Notes: generated by a model from the letters alone, not told the origin. 64,000 bases of DNA from Pocillopora verrucosa (GCF_036669915.1 NC_089315.1:12015153-12079152); one strand, 5' to 3'; shown: positions 40,528-53,545, numbered from the stretch's first letter. Numbers and translations are program-made.

Positions 40528-43500
40528 GTAATAATTATTATGGTAAAAAGCTTTAGCTAACCAATCAGTTTCTCAAGTAGAAGAAGCTATTGTTGAAGAA
40601 TTCAAATGCGAAACGCTGTTACCGTAGTCGTCAATCATTCGCAAACCTATAGTTATGCTACACGGCATATTTAAATACAACAAACACAGGTCGGAGAAAC
40701 TTTTTTTTCTACGTACAATAGCATAGGAAGTTTGCCGTTTTGTGAGAGACAATGGATTAACTAACTAGATAGCAAACTTTCTGTCTGAGTACAATAACGT
40801 ACAAATGTTGAAAAAATTTCGACTTCTACGAACCACTATATGAAGGTGGCATTGGGATTTTCGGTTTTGCGGTTTTGGCTATTTTTTAGATCGGTTTTTG
40901 TGCCAAAAAAACTTCGGTTTTTCGGTTTTAGTGTTCATTGCTGTTTGCGGATTTTCCGCTATTTAGCATTTGGTTTTCGGTTTTCGCCAAAAATACCAGC
41001 GGGATTTCGGATTTGATATCCGATGCGGTTTTCTGTTTTTCCTATTTGACCTATTTGGGTTCCGGTTTCTCTTCGATCTGAGTGGCAATTTACGCGCCTC
41101 CACTGATCTCGAATAGCCGCTAAACGCAAATGTTATTGAGAAGACAAACCAATTGAAATATTGGGAGCGAGGGAACCTCGCCTCTGTTTCACCTTGGGAG
41201 AGGAGGGCACGGCCACACTTAGGCTAATCCCCAGGGGATTAACGAGTCTTGAATTATGCCCAAGACTTTGACCATCTGTAGGGGTTCACGCGTCTTGAAT
41301 GACGAATATGGTGCAGCAGTAAGACAGTGCAACAAGAAACAACAATGGCTAAGCTCAGAACATTGCTAGAGTTTCTTTATCAACGCCACCTCGAAGTTGG
41401 TGACCAAGTTACAGGCCACACGTGACTGATTGATTCAACATTCCAATAGAATCTCCAAACTTTCAGGTCTTAAATCGCAAATGGAAATGTTAGATTAGGG
41501 GTTTTCGATGGAACCTTCCAGAGCTATAGCTTTTTTGCAACTGCAAAATTGCAATCCTATAGAGGACTTCTGTGCGAATTTCCTCCGGAGAGACCGCGCT
41601 CGAGGTCCTCGAGAGAGCTGCGGAAATAAAGCCTATCATTTAAGCAGATACTAGAAAATAAGAATGCCAAGTCCATGGAATTCACAAATGATGAAATTAG
41701 TGTAGTTTACTCTGTACGCTCCACTTGTTACCACTGTGTCGGATTGATCAGGGTTTGAATAACTAGGATCTGAAAATGTATCGGTTTTTACAGTTTTGCA
41801 TGCGGTTTTGATCGAATTTTTTTTCGGTTTTTCGGTTTTGGATGATTTTTTTTCTACGGTTTTGCGGTTTCTAATAGTGTAAATCTGGTCTTTCCTTCAC
41901 AAAAACTAAATTCGAATGGTATACTCCAACGGGACACAAAGGGATTTAATGCGGCCTTTTCTCAAAAAATTCCTTCAGTTTCTGTTGTGCAATTTACGGT
42001 ACAAATGTTCAAATTGAACGGACTTGGAAAGACTCACCGAGAGCGTATATTTGTTGTAGAACTTAAATTAAAACTTCGCTCGCTCTTTCACTGCGAACAA
42101 ATTGCTTGAGAAAATTCAGGTATTAAAGGAATGAAAGTTCCATCGTTCAGTTTAACTGTAAGCAAATACCTCACATTTTAACTTTCTAGGTACTTTTTGT
42201 GAACGATTAAAATTAATTGCAGACGGGTTTTAGGCCGCTTGTCAACCAACATAATGACACTATTGTTTATTCAAATTAATTCCGAAACCAATATTTTTCT
42301 GTCAACCAAAGTGATTTAAGTGAGAGAAAAGAGAGGATTCATAAGTTATTCATCGGCTTGAGGTAGTGACCGACGTGTTTGCTTAAAAATACTGCCCAGC
42401 CGGAAAAACGAGAAATGTTTATCAAAAATGGCAACGAAAGTTGGGATGTATTTGGCGACTCACGAAAGCGTTACCGTGGCCGGTGGGCAGATATAGGAAA
42501 ATATTGACCGGGTAAAGAACCAATCAGATTGCAAGATTGGTTACCGTGCCCTCTCAAAAAAAAATAAATCGCGGTATTTTCGCCTTCCTTTTCAGGATTT
42601 TTATGGTTGAAATTTTGAAATTAAAATCTCGGAACTGAAATGGGGTTGCAAACGTAAGCTTAACCCAACTGCAGTTCATTAGACCATACTCAATCTACGA
42701 GGTGCAGGCTGGAAGGTTTCAATGAAAGGTTGGATTCTTTTTTTTTTAACCGATTATTTCAGTGTAATAAGAGTATAGGCGACAAAAGATTGTGCTTGAT
42801 TCATCGTCGGCAGGCCGGCTTTATCAAAAGCAGACATTTCCCAACCAATGAAATGGGAACCGGGGGTTTACTCAGGCTGTTTTTTTGGCAAAATTCAGGC
42901 TCAGTCTCCATAAGATTTTCTCATATTTCAAATGGGAAATTTCTTATCCCTCTAACACGGTTTTCACATACTTTTCAACTACTTCTTGAAGACCAAGTGT
43001 GAAACCTTACCCTTACGCGTGCGCTTTAGAGCCTCGACGGCGATTTGTGACTGAAGCGATGCCGAACTTTAACCTGAGTATCTGAGCAGCAAGGGAGGTT
43101 ATGGGTGCTGCTTAGCCGCGACAGCGAGTGCCTGATGCAAGCTTCGATAATAGGGTTCGGTCGGGGCACGCTTCATTTAAAGAATTTATTGAAAAAAATT
43201 TAGGTCATAGTCCTTATCATGCTTCAGGCCTCTAAAGGAGCAACTGACTGAGTTGAATATTATTTAGCCGTCATTGTGACCTCAAAGGCCTTGACATAAG
43301 CTTTAATCAAAGGCATGTTTCGTTAACGCAGTTTCAAATTATAGGTTATACTCATTCTTATCATGCGGCAACAAGTATGCGTCACTAAAGATGTACCTCG
43401 CAGGACTCAAAAACTCCCAATAGTAATACTGGTCAACATTAATAACAACGGAGACTCTCTTGCGTAACTGAATAACAAATCATGGTTTTACTGTGTATTT

Positions 43501-45489
43501 GTACCACTTCGAAAGTCGGCTGTTATTCACTTGCTCAGAAATACTCAGTTCAACAAAAATTTCAAATGCCGCCTTTCAAAAGCCCGGAAGATTTTTCATT
43601 CGACAGATTATTTTTATTAGCAGAACACCGAGCCTGATTTCCGACCACTTTGCGTAATTGGTTAAATTAAAACAATAGGAAATGAAACTAGCTTTCATTT
43701 CTTTTATTCATCGTTCGATCATAGCATTTTCCTCCCTGAATTGTCCCGAAAACAATTTATGTGAGCACTAAATTGTTTGGAAGGACCTCAAGCTATTCGT
43801 GTAGCGATTTCAAGTGAAGTTTTTTGTTTTAAACTTCAAGTCAGATGGTATTTGACGTAGGATGCCAAAAAATATGACGAAGACGATCAATGCCTACAAC
43901 AGACTCTTCGCCTAAGACAATTATCATCAGTCAATAGCTGACATTTCGCACGTAGAGAGAACGACTAACGATTTGGAACGAACTGATTTGTTTAAAGTTT
44001 TTAGTCTGGGAATTGAAAAATACATTTTAATACTAACAGTGTGTTGCATTGGCTTAAGTGGGAAAAAAAATTTTACTCGCTTTAAGCTCCGTCGCTTTGC
44101 GAGAAAATTCACCCACCAGAACGAAATGGTAATAACCTCTTGAAATAGCAATTAATTTATTGATAGTTGCGCTTTTTGTGATTTTATGCAAAGCAAAACC
44201 GATTAAAATCACAATACATAATAAGGAAGGCCCTTTCAAGTTAAAAATTCATGTCTAACTCACCGGCTTCTTGGTTTACCAAGTGACAAAAACAAAATAC
44301 TCAAAAATATTACTTAAAGTATTGGGTTGGCGGAAAATGTAGAGAGCAAGGACGGTAATGAGAAATAAAACTTTGATAACATGGGCAAGGATTAAAGGAT
44401 ACTCAGCACATCTACAATGCTTATAAATACTACACAGATGGAAAATTTATTTATCAGACTACAAAAGGCATAAATACCTCTATCAAACCGCTGTGTAAAT
44501 TATTTACTAAAATTAGACGTCTATCTCATTATTTGTTGATCTTTTTCTGATGTGATGACACTTGATTTTTTAGTTATGGAAATTTCGTTGGTAGTGAATT
44601 TTAAAAAATTTAATTCAAATACATGTGTTGGTGCTTGTTTTCAAATTTATTGATTTTGGATAAGAACACAAGCAAAGAAAGAAAGAAAGAAAGAAAACAC
44701 GAGAAAAAAGAGAGATTTTCTGCCAAAGGATACAATTAGTCCACTCGTGTTCTTGACTTCCCTTGACCTGACCTTGACAATTATTTAAGAGAGGCAATTT
44801 GTAGCTCTTCTAGAACCATTAGTTAAGGAGAGTTTTATCGTTGCGACGCAAGATGGCACAAACCGACACTAGTGATGATGGTTTGTTTAAACAAGATCTT
44901 AACAAATTCTAATAAGATAAGTCTTAGAATGACAGATGACGCGTCAATTGAGTAAATAGTAATAACCTCAGATTCTGTCTTCGTGAATAACTGTTATAAT
45001 GGCGATGTTTAGAGTGTTAACACCTGTTCGTTAACTCTTCAAAAATCAGACAGAGTGAATCGAACCATGCAGCCCATAGAACTGTCTGATTATGGCTGAA
45101 ATTCGTCTTATTAAAGTCTACTTTCTCATCGTCGCCCACCTATAGATACTGGAAAACAAACGGCACATTAACATAAAAACAAAAGTTTTTTTTGTCGAAC
45201 CGGTTAATAAATATAACATCCCACGCTCTGTTCAATCTATTATCTACGGACCGAATCTCATCGTAGTAGAAACTCTCTCCACTTTCATGATGAAAACGTG
45301 AGTCAATTAAATACTTTTGACGCTGTTCTGAAGTAAAGGGCACGTATCTCACCAAAATACCTCTATTTTCCATTACTGTTGAGATCGTCGGTTACTTACG
45401 TTACATACGGAGTACTTTATAACTTATATACTGTATAACCTTTTTTGGTATAGCAAATCACCAGCATTATGGAGAAGTCTTTCACTGAG
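40528..45489. other. Intergenic between GPCR 1 and GPCR 2 (copy B)
   Basis: Counterpart of 28982-34420. Contains the CGGTTTT-rich block without its right terminus and an unplaced small ORF (45140-45373). Nothing else recognised. Confidence 0.4.
45140..45373 (-). other. Small ORF of unknown status, intact only in copy B
   Basis: 77 codons (MENRGILVRYVPFTSEQ..., then YYDEIRSVDNRLNRAWDV...) with protein-like composition, downstream of GPCR 2 on the same strand. In copy A the same stretch (about 34100-34310) is frameshifted after RYV. It matches nothing I recognise and may be chance or a relic. Confidence 0.2.
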
Positions 45490-46359
45490 TTATTTTCGCC
45501 TTCGAATGAGCTTTGTAATTTCCCTCTTTATGTCCTTTTTCAAACAAGCGTACACGAAAGGGTTGAACGCAGAATTCAAAATCAACAAAGTGGTGAGGAC
45601 ATGTCCTCCTAGTTCAGAAATATTGCACGAGAAACTAATGCACAAAATCAAACCATTCGCCGTTACACAGCATCCCAAAAAGAGCAAGACTAAAGCAATT
45701 ATGAAAGGAGCTGAGTTTGGCTTTTTGTGTCTGCGACGCGGGGCGGCGTCTGTCGTAGCCGCGACTGATTGGTCGGCTTGGTTGCTGTACGTGAGTTCGA
45801 GATGTAAAGTAGCTTCTCGGCGCATTTGCTCGCGCGCCGCAACGAGGATGCGAATGATCGAGTAAAGTAGAAACGTGCAGGACAGTATTTGAAAAACAGG
45901 GATGCTGATGAGGAATAGGACTAATAATGCCGTGTGGGAATCTGTAATGTAATATCCCACAAAATTCGACAGTGATAATGCAAAGGCAATTAACCATGCT
46001 GTCATGACAATCAGTCTTGTGTGTCTCATCGTTAAAGAGGAATGGTATTTCAAAGGCCGAACGATGGCGAAGAATCGATCCCAAGTCAAGATGCAGAGAT
46101 TAGAGACCGATGAATTAAGGGAGAACCAAAAAAAGGCTGAGACCAATCTGCGGTTGCATAATTCATCACAAAAGTATGCTGGTGGGAAGATGGCAAATCC
46201 AACCAAAAAGTCGGCCACTGCTAGGGAAAGAACGAACCAATTGGCAGAGGAGTGAAGTCGGCGAATTACAATAACTAGAACAATCACAAAACCGTTGCCT
46301 GCTACTGTTGAGATTGTGAGGAGCCAGCCGATATAGTCAAACACATTTCCGACTCTCAT
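45490..46359 (-). CDS. Class A GPCR 2, duplication copy B, intronless
   Basis: 289 aa partner of the receptor at 34421. TM1 has the canonical VAGNGF, TM3 again has WDRF, TM7 NSAFNPFVYA, loop 1 CDELC and CISFSC before TM7. It differs from copy A in the third intracellular loop and TM6 (for example LFLGCC versus LSLGCC) and in TM7 (LLILNS versus LWILNS). Because it keeps the family residues at TM1 and TM7, it is the more ancestral-looking of the pair. Ligand unknown. Confidence 0.92.
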   Translation of the reverse strand: MRVGNVFDYIGWLLTISTVAGNGFVIVLVIVIRRLHSSANWFVLSLAVADFLVGFAIFPPAYFCDELCNRRLVSAFFWFSLNSSVSNLCILTWDRFFAIVRPLKYHSSLTMRHTRLIVMTAWLIAFALSLSNFVGYYITDSHTALLVLFLISIPVFQILSCTFLLYSIIRILVAAREQMRREATLHLELTYSNQADQSVAATTDAAPRRRHKKPNSAPFIIALVLLFLGCCVTANGLILCISFSCNISELGGHVLTTLLILNSAFNPFVYACLKKDIKREITKLIRRRK

Positions 46360-47237
46360 GTTAACTGGACGACGATCTGTTTTGACACATTCAGACGTGT
46401 TTTGGCTTAATGGAGGCTTTCGACGGAGGATTGTAGCTGATCCGTTTTGATTGACTTAGAGGACGTGCATATCTTTACATGTCCTTTGTACCTCACTGAT
46501 GCCTTATTCAGGAACCAAAATAGCAGTGATCTGGGATGGAAGAACCTAGATGAAAGACATTGAATTGCATATAAGTTATCGGTTCAAAACATAGCTAGCA
46601 TTTGTTATGGTAATCATACTATGAGGTGCACGCTCTCTGATTGGTAGAGAGTTCAATAATGTATTAATTTAATTGCCCCGAGGAATTGATCATAAAACTG
46701 ACGCACAAAGACGACGAGAAAAAAATATGGCTTTTTTCGAAAGCAATGTTAGTCACTTTATAAAAAAATACCCACTTTCCTCTTGGCAGGAAAATAATGT
46801 GTAGAACCAAAAAGACTCTTAAAAACTGACAATGCAACGCTGTACCAAGACTAAAGCAGCTACTTGAGCCGCCTTTTCGAAATGAGTGATACAAACTTAT
46901 TCTCACCGCAACGATTATTGCATACTTCTAGTTTCAAACTTTTCTTATATACATTCTACACCAGATTTACTAGATAACACCAAATTTAGACATTTGAGCG
47001 CTAAGTATGAAAGTTTGCAGCAACCGTAGAAATGTCGGAATCATTTTTAACCTTCCTTTGAATTTTTTGATTATCCAGGTCGAACTATTTTTTTGAAATA
47101 GCATGTACCTGATATGTGTCACTTACAGTCTACTATTCGTTGTGAAAGGGGTTATATAGAAAATTTCTTCAGTCCAGTAATCAAGATGGTTGCTTTGTTG
47201 AAATTTTTTTTAAACGCAGAATTGAGGCAGAACAATT

Positions 47238-47375
47238 GGATCAATGTCAGTATCTGGGCAATTGCCCACCTACCCCTCCCCTAACCCAACAACAGTCAAT
47301 TGATAACAAGTTAGGGTTAATGTTGGGTTAGGGGAGGGGTAGGTGGGCAGTTGCCCAGATACTGATATTGATCCC
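47238..47375. mobile_element. Foldback element (copy B)
   Basis: Same inverted repeat and AACAATT flanks as at 36170-36306. Confidence 0.75.
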
Positions 47376-47474
47376 AACAATTTATGTTTATTAAACGAAC
47401 ATTTATGATTGAAGATGTTAATCTAAACTGGGGTCTCCCTCAGCTGAATTAACTTATACGAATTACAAACAGGT

Positions 47475-47640
47475 GCTTCTCGCTCTGACGAAGGGCTAAC
47501 GCTCGAAACGTCATCCTTTAAACTCTTTACGGTGGCCAATTTACGTTTTCAACTCGGTTGATAATACTAAATTACCCTGTTATACTCTCCTACTGACGCA
47601 CCACCACAGTTTCTCAAGAAACTTACCCTGTTTACGCTTC
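47475..47640 (+). repeat. Dispersed repeat with hammerhead-like motif, copy in duplication unit B
   Basis: Partner of 36403-36560. The motif (47482-47516) is intact except that the last pairing triplet AGC is ATC. It retains an ATCAACCGAGTTGAT-like palindrome that copy A has partly lost. Confidence 0.65.
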
Positions 47641-47785
47641 TCAATATGACTACATCTCTAAGAATGATAGTGGTAGGCAAAGTCGTTGGATGTAAGGGGA
47701 GCCAATTGAATCGACCCAATAACACAGCTTACTTTTCACTTCACGAGGGGTAGGGAGTGTACGGTCGGCGAAGACAACGAAAGAG

Positions 47786-47934
47786 CCGAACCCGGTTGTC
47801 CGAAGGTTGGATTACGCTATCCACTGGATAAAACTCTATACGGTGGATAACGCTATACGTTTTGCTATCACTTATCCACCAGATAATAATTTATCCGCCT
47901 GATAGCGTTATCGGACCTTTATACAACTGGGCCC
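47786..47934. mobile_element. Palindromic MITE spanning the right edge of the duplication
   Basis: About 150 bp built of GGATAACGCTATCC / TTATCCACC inverted units. The right terminus reads GATAGCGTTATCGGACC...ACTGGGCCC and the left GGTTGTCCGAAGGTTGGAT, roughly inverted. The end of homology to copy A (47881) falls inside it, so this is the original, unbroken element. Confidence 0.65.
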
Positions 47935-48489
47935 TGTAATTAAGATGAACTTCGTCAAATTGCAAGAGATATATACTTTTCTTTTTTTCCGGAAATGGCT
48001 GTTTCATTTTAAGTAAGAGGTGAAACGAAGCTTTTACTTTTTACGCAACTTCATCTCTTATTAATCTAAGAATTTTTTCGCTATATTTCATCGATACAAC
48101 TTTCTATCATACTCAAATGTGTGGTCTGTAGCACAGTTGACAGAAAAAGGCCACCACAACACAGCGAGTTTTTCGATGGCATTTCCGTCATGATGTCGGT
48201 AGAGGTCACAAGGGGTTCGATTTTTGTTCGAACAGATGTGGGTACTAATTCTTTCCTTTTTAAAATCTGATTCATCCACAGAAATAAAGACTTTTTTATA
48301 CATCAACGCACCAGTATAAAAGGAAAAAAATATAAAAAAGGTACTAAAATTATATGAAAAATTATGACTCGGAGACGGTCTCAAAACATGACTCAGAAAA
48401 CTGCTCTAATACGATCGGCTTTGACATTATTGAGATGAGTGTATCAAGGAGAAAACTGGAAAATGGAAAAATGATGGAGTATCGCATCT

Positions 48490-48680
48490 TTATTTAGTTA
48501 ACGCGGAGAATCCATGTACGAAGTACGATATCAAGCAGACAATTAATGAGAATAAAGAAAAACATCAATTAGTGGATTATTTGTTGATCCAATTCCAATC
48601 TCTCCAAACTAACATCATATGAATAGTATGGCAGACAGTAAGGAGAATTACTAATGAGATCTTGGGAGTTAAAGTGTTAA
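48490..48680. mobile_element. Degenerate TTAA MITE, copy 3 (inverted)
   Basis: The reverse complement begins TTAACACTTTAACTCCCA and shares ATGATGTTAGTT, TTGGATCA and CTTTATTCTCATTA with the copy at 15269. The far end lacks the terminal repeat, so it is truncated or decayed. Confidence 0.7.
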
Positions 48681-49894
48681 ATAAATTAATATTTCGCTTC
48701 GGTTGAATCGTGTTCATTTTTTTTCCTTTTTAAGGGAGGGTTGCCTACTCTGAGCCGAAATGAGTACTTAACCAGCTTGAATGCAAGTGATAGAGACAAA
48801 CTGCCTCTGAGTAAAGTAGCTTCTCCCCAGCGCATTTTTCCCAAAAATGATGTAAAGAATAAGTAAAAGCGACTTGATGCATCCAACTTGACAGACTTGT
48901 CTCTTTGGGGAGACATTTGCCGACATAAGCTTTATTTTGTCTTTATGTAATTGTATTGCGTGAATCTTTCGAGTTCCTCTTTAATTTTTGATCGCGTTTA
49001 ACATTTTGCATACAGAATCCTAATCCACACGACTCAACTTCGTTCCTTCGTTGTAATGTCACACATCAAGCCCTCACGTTACTTCTCAAACAGCTCTATA
49101 ATGATATAAAATGTGGATTCTACAAGACATCGAAGCACTTTATAAGGATTCATCATTTGAAGCCAAGCCAGTTATTCAGGTTTTCTTGGTTAATATGCAA
49201 AATGGTAAATTACATATTTCAAAATTGGTCAAGAAGGCCACGAAAAAAAAAAAAAAACCTCTCAACCCCTTTCATCTTTTCTTTTTTTCGCATGGAAATG
49301 TCTGATGTCTAGTCGTCTGGTCGGCTAAGTTCGATCGATGGATTTACCTAAAGGAAACATAAAAGATGATGCCCCCAAAAGCGGAAAATCATAGTCGGTG
49401 GCAGTTACGCTGGGTTTAACATGCGTGTGTACATCACAATAAGCATTTACATAACTTTTGAGGGAAAGAAATGTATAAAGTTCCTATAACAAAGAGGTAG
49501 GGTATGGGGTCTGTTGAATAGGGAAACACATACAAATTAAAATGCTAAAATGGTAATCATGCGCTGCGCTATACAATTATACCCTACATGTTATGGAAAA
49601 CAATGATCAAAATTATCAAAAACACGCTCACCAAGATCACCGCCAGGTTTCGTTAATGTGAAACAATTCTAAATTCATATTTCTTTAAGATAAAAGAAAA
49701 TGCGACAAACCCGAAGATTTTTACAGAGACGGCTCCTTTCAGCGCTACAGTTTTTTACTGCGCTTTGAAATGAAGATTAAACACTTGCAGAAAGGAAACT
49801 ATCTGAAAAAGGTTGACCATTAAAATGACGCGCGTTCGCATTTTTAAAAGGTCTCCCTATCTTTATGGACTTAACAGCGTTACCCGCGTAGAAT

Positions 49895-49965
49895 TGGCTC
49901 ACTCCTTTCCTATTTTCTCTCTTCAAAAAAAGCATAACTAGAGGATTCTCTGCGGAATTATTTAA
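49895..49965 (-). pseudogene. GPCR relic: TM7 fragment
   Basis: Minus-strand translation reads NSAENPLVMLFLKRENR, aligning with NSAGNPLVYALLKRDMKRE of the receptor at 54725, with the Tyr of NPxxY replaced by Met. A stop lies just before the fragment and no other transmembrane segment is detectable nearby. It marks a lost member of the receptor cluster. The short length leaves some chance of coincidence. Confidence 0.55.
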
Positions 49966-50194
49966 CTAAAAAGGAAAAGAAAAGGATCCTACCAGATGCA
50001 TGGGTACCTTTGCAGGTAAACCTTTCCCAGAGAGTTGTCGTGCTTACAGGTACGTGACAACCTTAGTAAATACACTAACTATATGGCGATGGTGGAGAGA
50101 GCTGTTTCTTTACGCCGGCGAACTTAACATCTCAAGTCGTTCGGGAGCCAATTGGAAAGCGACTACAACTTTTTTCTGTCGTTGATGACGAATG

Positions 50195-50445
50195 AAAAAT
50201 AGGATAAGTTTCTAAAGAAATTGTGGAGCTGCATCGGTAGGGGGTGTAATGTTCGGTAGCCGATTGAAACGCGACTACAATTTTCTTTCTGTCAGTTGAT
50301 AACAAATGAATAAAGGGGGTAAGTTTCTAAAGAACCGGTGGAGCTGCATCGGTAGGGGTGTAATAAGGTGATTAGAGTTATTTAAATTAGCCACCGAAAA
50401 GAGTTTCAAAGCCAGCGTTTCGAGCGTTAGCCCTTCGTCAGAGAA
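50195..50445 (-). repeat. Dispersed repeat with hammerhead-like motif, partial tandem copies
   Basis: Two consecutive left parts (about 50199-50250 and 50314-50360, each with AAGTTTCTAAAGAA and GGAGCTGCATCGGTAGGG) are followed by one hairpin motif on the minus strand at 50411-50443, where the palindromic ACGT has become ACGC. Confidence 0.6.
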
Positions 50446-53310
50446 AAAGATGCGTAGCGTTAGATGTTTGCTTCACAGTGATATGAGAAATGTTTAAAGA
50501 AGTTTCTTCATCTGTAAGATACTCTCACTCGTTGCTAATCATCAGTTGAGTCACGGAAAGAAAATGGCGAAGGTATCGCATGTTCCATGAAAGTCGTGAG
50601 TTTTTTCGAAGTTTGTTTTCAATTAAAGGGGAAGGATCACTTTTCTGATTTGTAGGCCCGCGATATAATGTGGAAGATTTGAACGAATTTCAGCAGGTTT
50701 TTCCTCTTCCAAATGTTTCGGAGAGGGCCGCCGAACATGATCAGATAGGGCGCCTGAAAAGCAAAAGTTTAAGCATTTGCGTATTACGATAGTTTTGGAT
50801 CGCAATCAATGTGAAACTTACCTCCTTTTTGGCCTAAACTATTTTCCCGGCGGGTTAAAAACTTCGATACGACGGGATATGTTTCTTCTGGATACTACAC
50901 GTGAAGTGTTTCGATCTGAAACGGAAACGAAATAGCTGGTTTAGAACATCGACCTGCCGGCGACTAACAAGTAAAGTGATGGTCGCACGCACTTAACTTT
51001 TCAATCACATTGGCGACCAGTTGGTTGAACTTTTGGACGCAGATTAACTAATTAAAGGCTGCCGCGGCCAATAACGTACTTCTGCTCGCCGATGATGATA
51101 ACATTACTGTAGTTCAGACACTTGGTATTACTGTTTGCGAGACCCAAAGATCCCAATAAACACATTCATCATTTAATGCATTTCCGCTTTTTATTTCTTT
51201 GGCTGAAAGTAGTGTCTCGTGATATTGGTCTCCAAATGTAAAACGCCGTAAAGGTGCGTCTTGGTACAAATAAAGACCCGCTCCTGCGTTCGGGTAGTTG
51301 CGCTCTTCCGTGAAAAAATTCCCGATTGCTTTCCCAAGCTTCCGAACATCGAGTATTGAAAATATTTCCAAAAAAAAAAAAAAAGAAAAAACACAATCAA
51401 GGGAAAAAAAAGGTTATTGAACATCAAAACAATTAGTTGACTCGGTTTCCGCAGATCTTCTTTAGTTGTTTCTCGCAGTATGGGAAAGCTGATCTGCTTG
51501 AAATTAAAAGCTCACTCAAGGATTGTTTAATGTGTTAGGAGCAATTCGAATGGTATTCTGAAAATCGGTTGAGTATTAAGCTGAGAAAGCTAGTTACCTA
51601 TGTGGTTGTCCGTGGACCTAATTTTATTTTATTTTTTTGCGTTTTGTAGAAGTTAAACTTGTTAAGGGTTCTGCGCTGTATATAAACAGCACATCATCAT
51701 ATATTACTAAAACTTTGAAATATCATGATGCGCCTTCATACGTGTTCAGCCTTATAATTACCCGTGCCGTCAATTTTTAATTTTTGTCTTGTAAGAAAAG
51801 CACACTGAAATTTAGATTGCTTAGAGGATCTGTCATGTTTACGATAATTGACGAGTCAAGTAGTACCGATCGGCACGGAAGGTCGAGAAGGCCTTCGAAC
51901 CAAAAATTATAGTGTCTTAAAATGTTTTCCTTCCGTTTAAAAATGAGCAGAATGTCTTGTCGAAGTTAAGCTTTCACAATTTGCGCTGATTACAAAACAC
52001 AACTCAAGTATCTAGCTAACATCAAGTACTACCCTATACAGCATATTAAGGGTTATGACGAATCATATTAAACAGTAAAATTGTGAGCTTTAAGTCATGT
52101 TGTCTTTGCAAGTATTTTCATAAATGTAGATATCCTTTTTTCCGTAGTTATTTTTTTCCAGCTAAATAAGCTAAGTAGATATGCAGACATTGCCAACAAA
52201 ATGGCTTTGAAAACTGTTGCATAATACTGGATAATACTCTAAGATGCACAAGAAATTCATCATTGCGTTCTTCCGCTTTGTCATAGCAAATGAGGTGTCC
52301 CAAAAAACTTCAGGGAATGATTTTTCTAGTATTATCTAAAATTATTTCAAATTGAACTTGTCTAAAGGACCTGTATTAAGGGAACCGTATCATATTATTG
52401 TTGAAATTTTCTCTGGAGACTTGCTTTGTAAATCAAATGAGCCAATTTTCAAGCAGGCGTCGTCGGACAGTAGGTCTCCATTTGCTGTGTTTTCATTTCA
52501 TTTCTTTAAAATTCATCTAATTCTACGGTTCCCTAAGGCTAAGCCGAAAGGAGTACCAAACGTAAACTTTCAAACCCATCCCTTAAGAATTCATTCGCTG
52601 AAAATAGATCATGGACTAGTGACACAAAAGAATTCCTTCCGAATAGATAGCTTTTCTTAAGCATAATTATTCGTAAAACTGTCTTGAAAATAATCGTTAC
52701 TATAACTTTCTGACAGACGCTTTCGACTGGACAGACCTGTCTCTCCCGTGAAGCAGTTGTTGACGTAAGCCTCTTTAGTTAAGGCGGCCTAGATTAGTCT
52801 TTGATCAGTCTGTTGAAGTGCAGTATTTCATTCGAATTCGGCGTAGACGTCGGTCTTTCTTCTTCCAAAAGCGAATGATGTGTTAGCTGGAATGTGCTCT
52901 ATGTAATCCAGTGAATACTGATCATCGCAGTCAATAATAGAATCAGCCTTGTAATATCTTTGAGTATTGTAGATTCATATTTTCATTGTTGGCGGGTCGA
53001 GACGACTTTTGAATAAGATCACAACCATTAAAACCTCTTGAGTGGAAATGTTAAAGATTTAGTTTTTGTGGTAGCTTTTTGCTCACGTAAAGGTCGTGTA
53101 AAAGATGACACGCTATTATGCTATTTGCAGTGCAGGAAATACATAAAAGCTTGGTAAAGTAAAGTAAAAAAAAAAACAGGTACAAAAAATAATTGAAACA
53201 AAAGTACCGAAACTATCTTACATTTGTTATTGAATCGAAAATGTCTAAGACAAGGAAATTTGGTACACATAATGATCTTACCTTATTTTCAGCTAATTAA
53301 ACTAAAAAAA

Positions 53311-53545
53311 GTTTACAAATCTATATAAAAAGATAAAAATTTGGTGTTGCGCAACTTTTTGCTTCTTATGCAGCTGCTACCTTTGAAGAATTATTTGCAA
53401 ATTTTTATTCGGGGTACAAACGAAATAAAAGTCTACAAATCTATATAAAAAGATAAAAAATTTGTGTTGCGCAACTTTTTGCTTCCGATGCAGCTGCTAC
53501 CTTTGAAGAATTATTTACAAATTTTTATTCGGGGTACAAACGAGC
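53311..53545. repeat. Tandem duplication, 120-bp unit x2
   Basis: 53311-53430 and 53431-53545 are nearly identical, starting GT(T/C)TACAAATCTATATAAAAAG and ending TTTTTATTCGGGGTACAAACGA. A G-run follows (53559-53570). Confidence 0.9.

Larger units (their letters stand above)
36817..47881. repeat. Segmental tandem duplication, copy B
   Basis: Direct repeat of 25152-36804 in the same orientation. It lacks about 118 bp and 501 bp present in copy A, has a T-rich run of about 60 bp (38357-38419) and about 27 bp near 43397-43424 that copy A lacks, and ends within an otherwise intact MITE. Confidence 0.95.

Noticed and set aside
51114..51427. Three overlapping minus-strand ORFs, one with fairly protein-like composition
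   Set aside because: No recognised motif, a poly(A) run at the 5' side instead of an acceptor or promoter, no supporting neighbour exons.
53311..53545. Possible CRISPR-like or satellite array
   Set aside because: Only two units of 120 bp without spacers; a simple tandem duplication in a eukaryotic genome.
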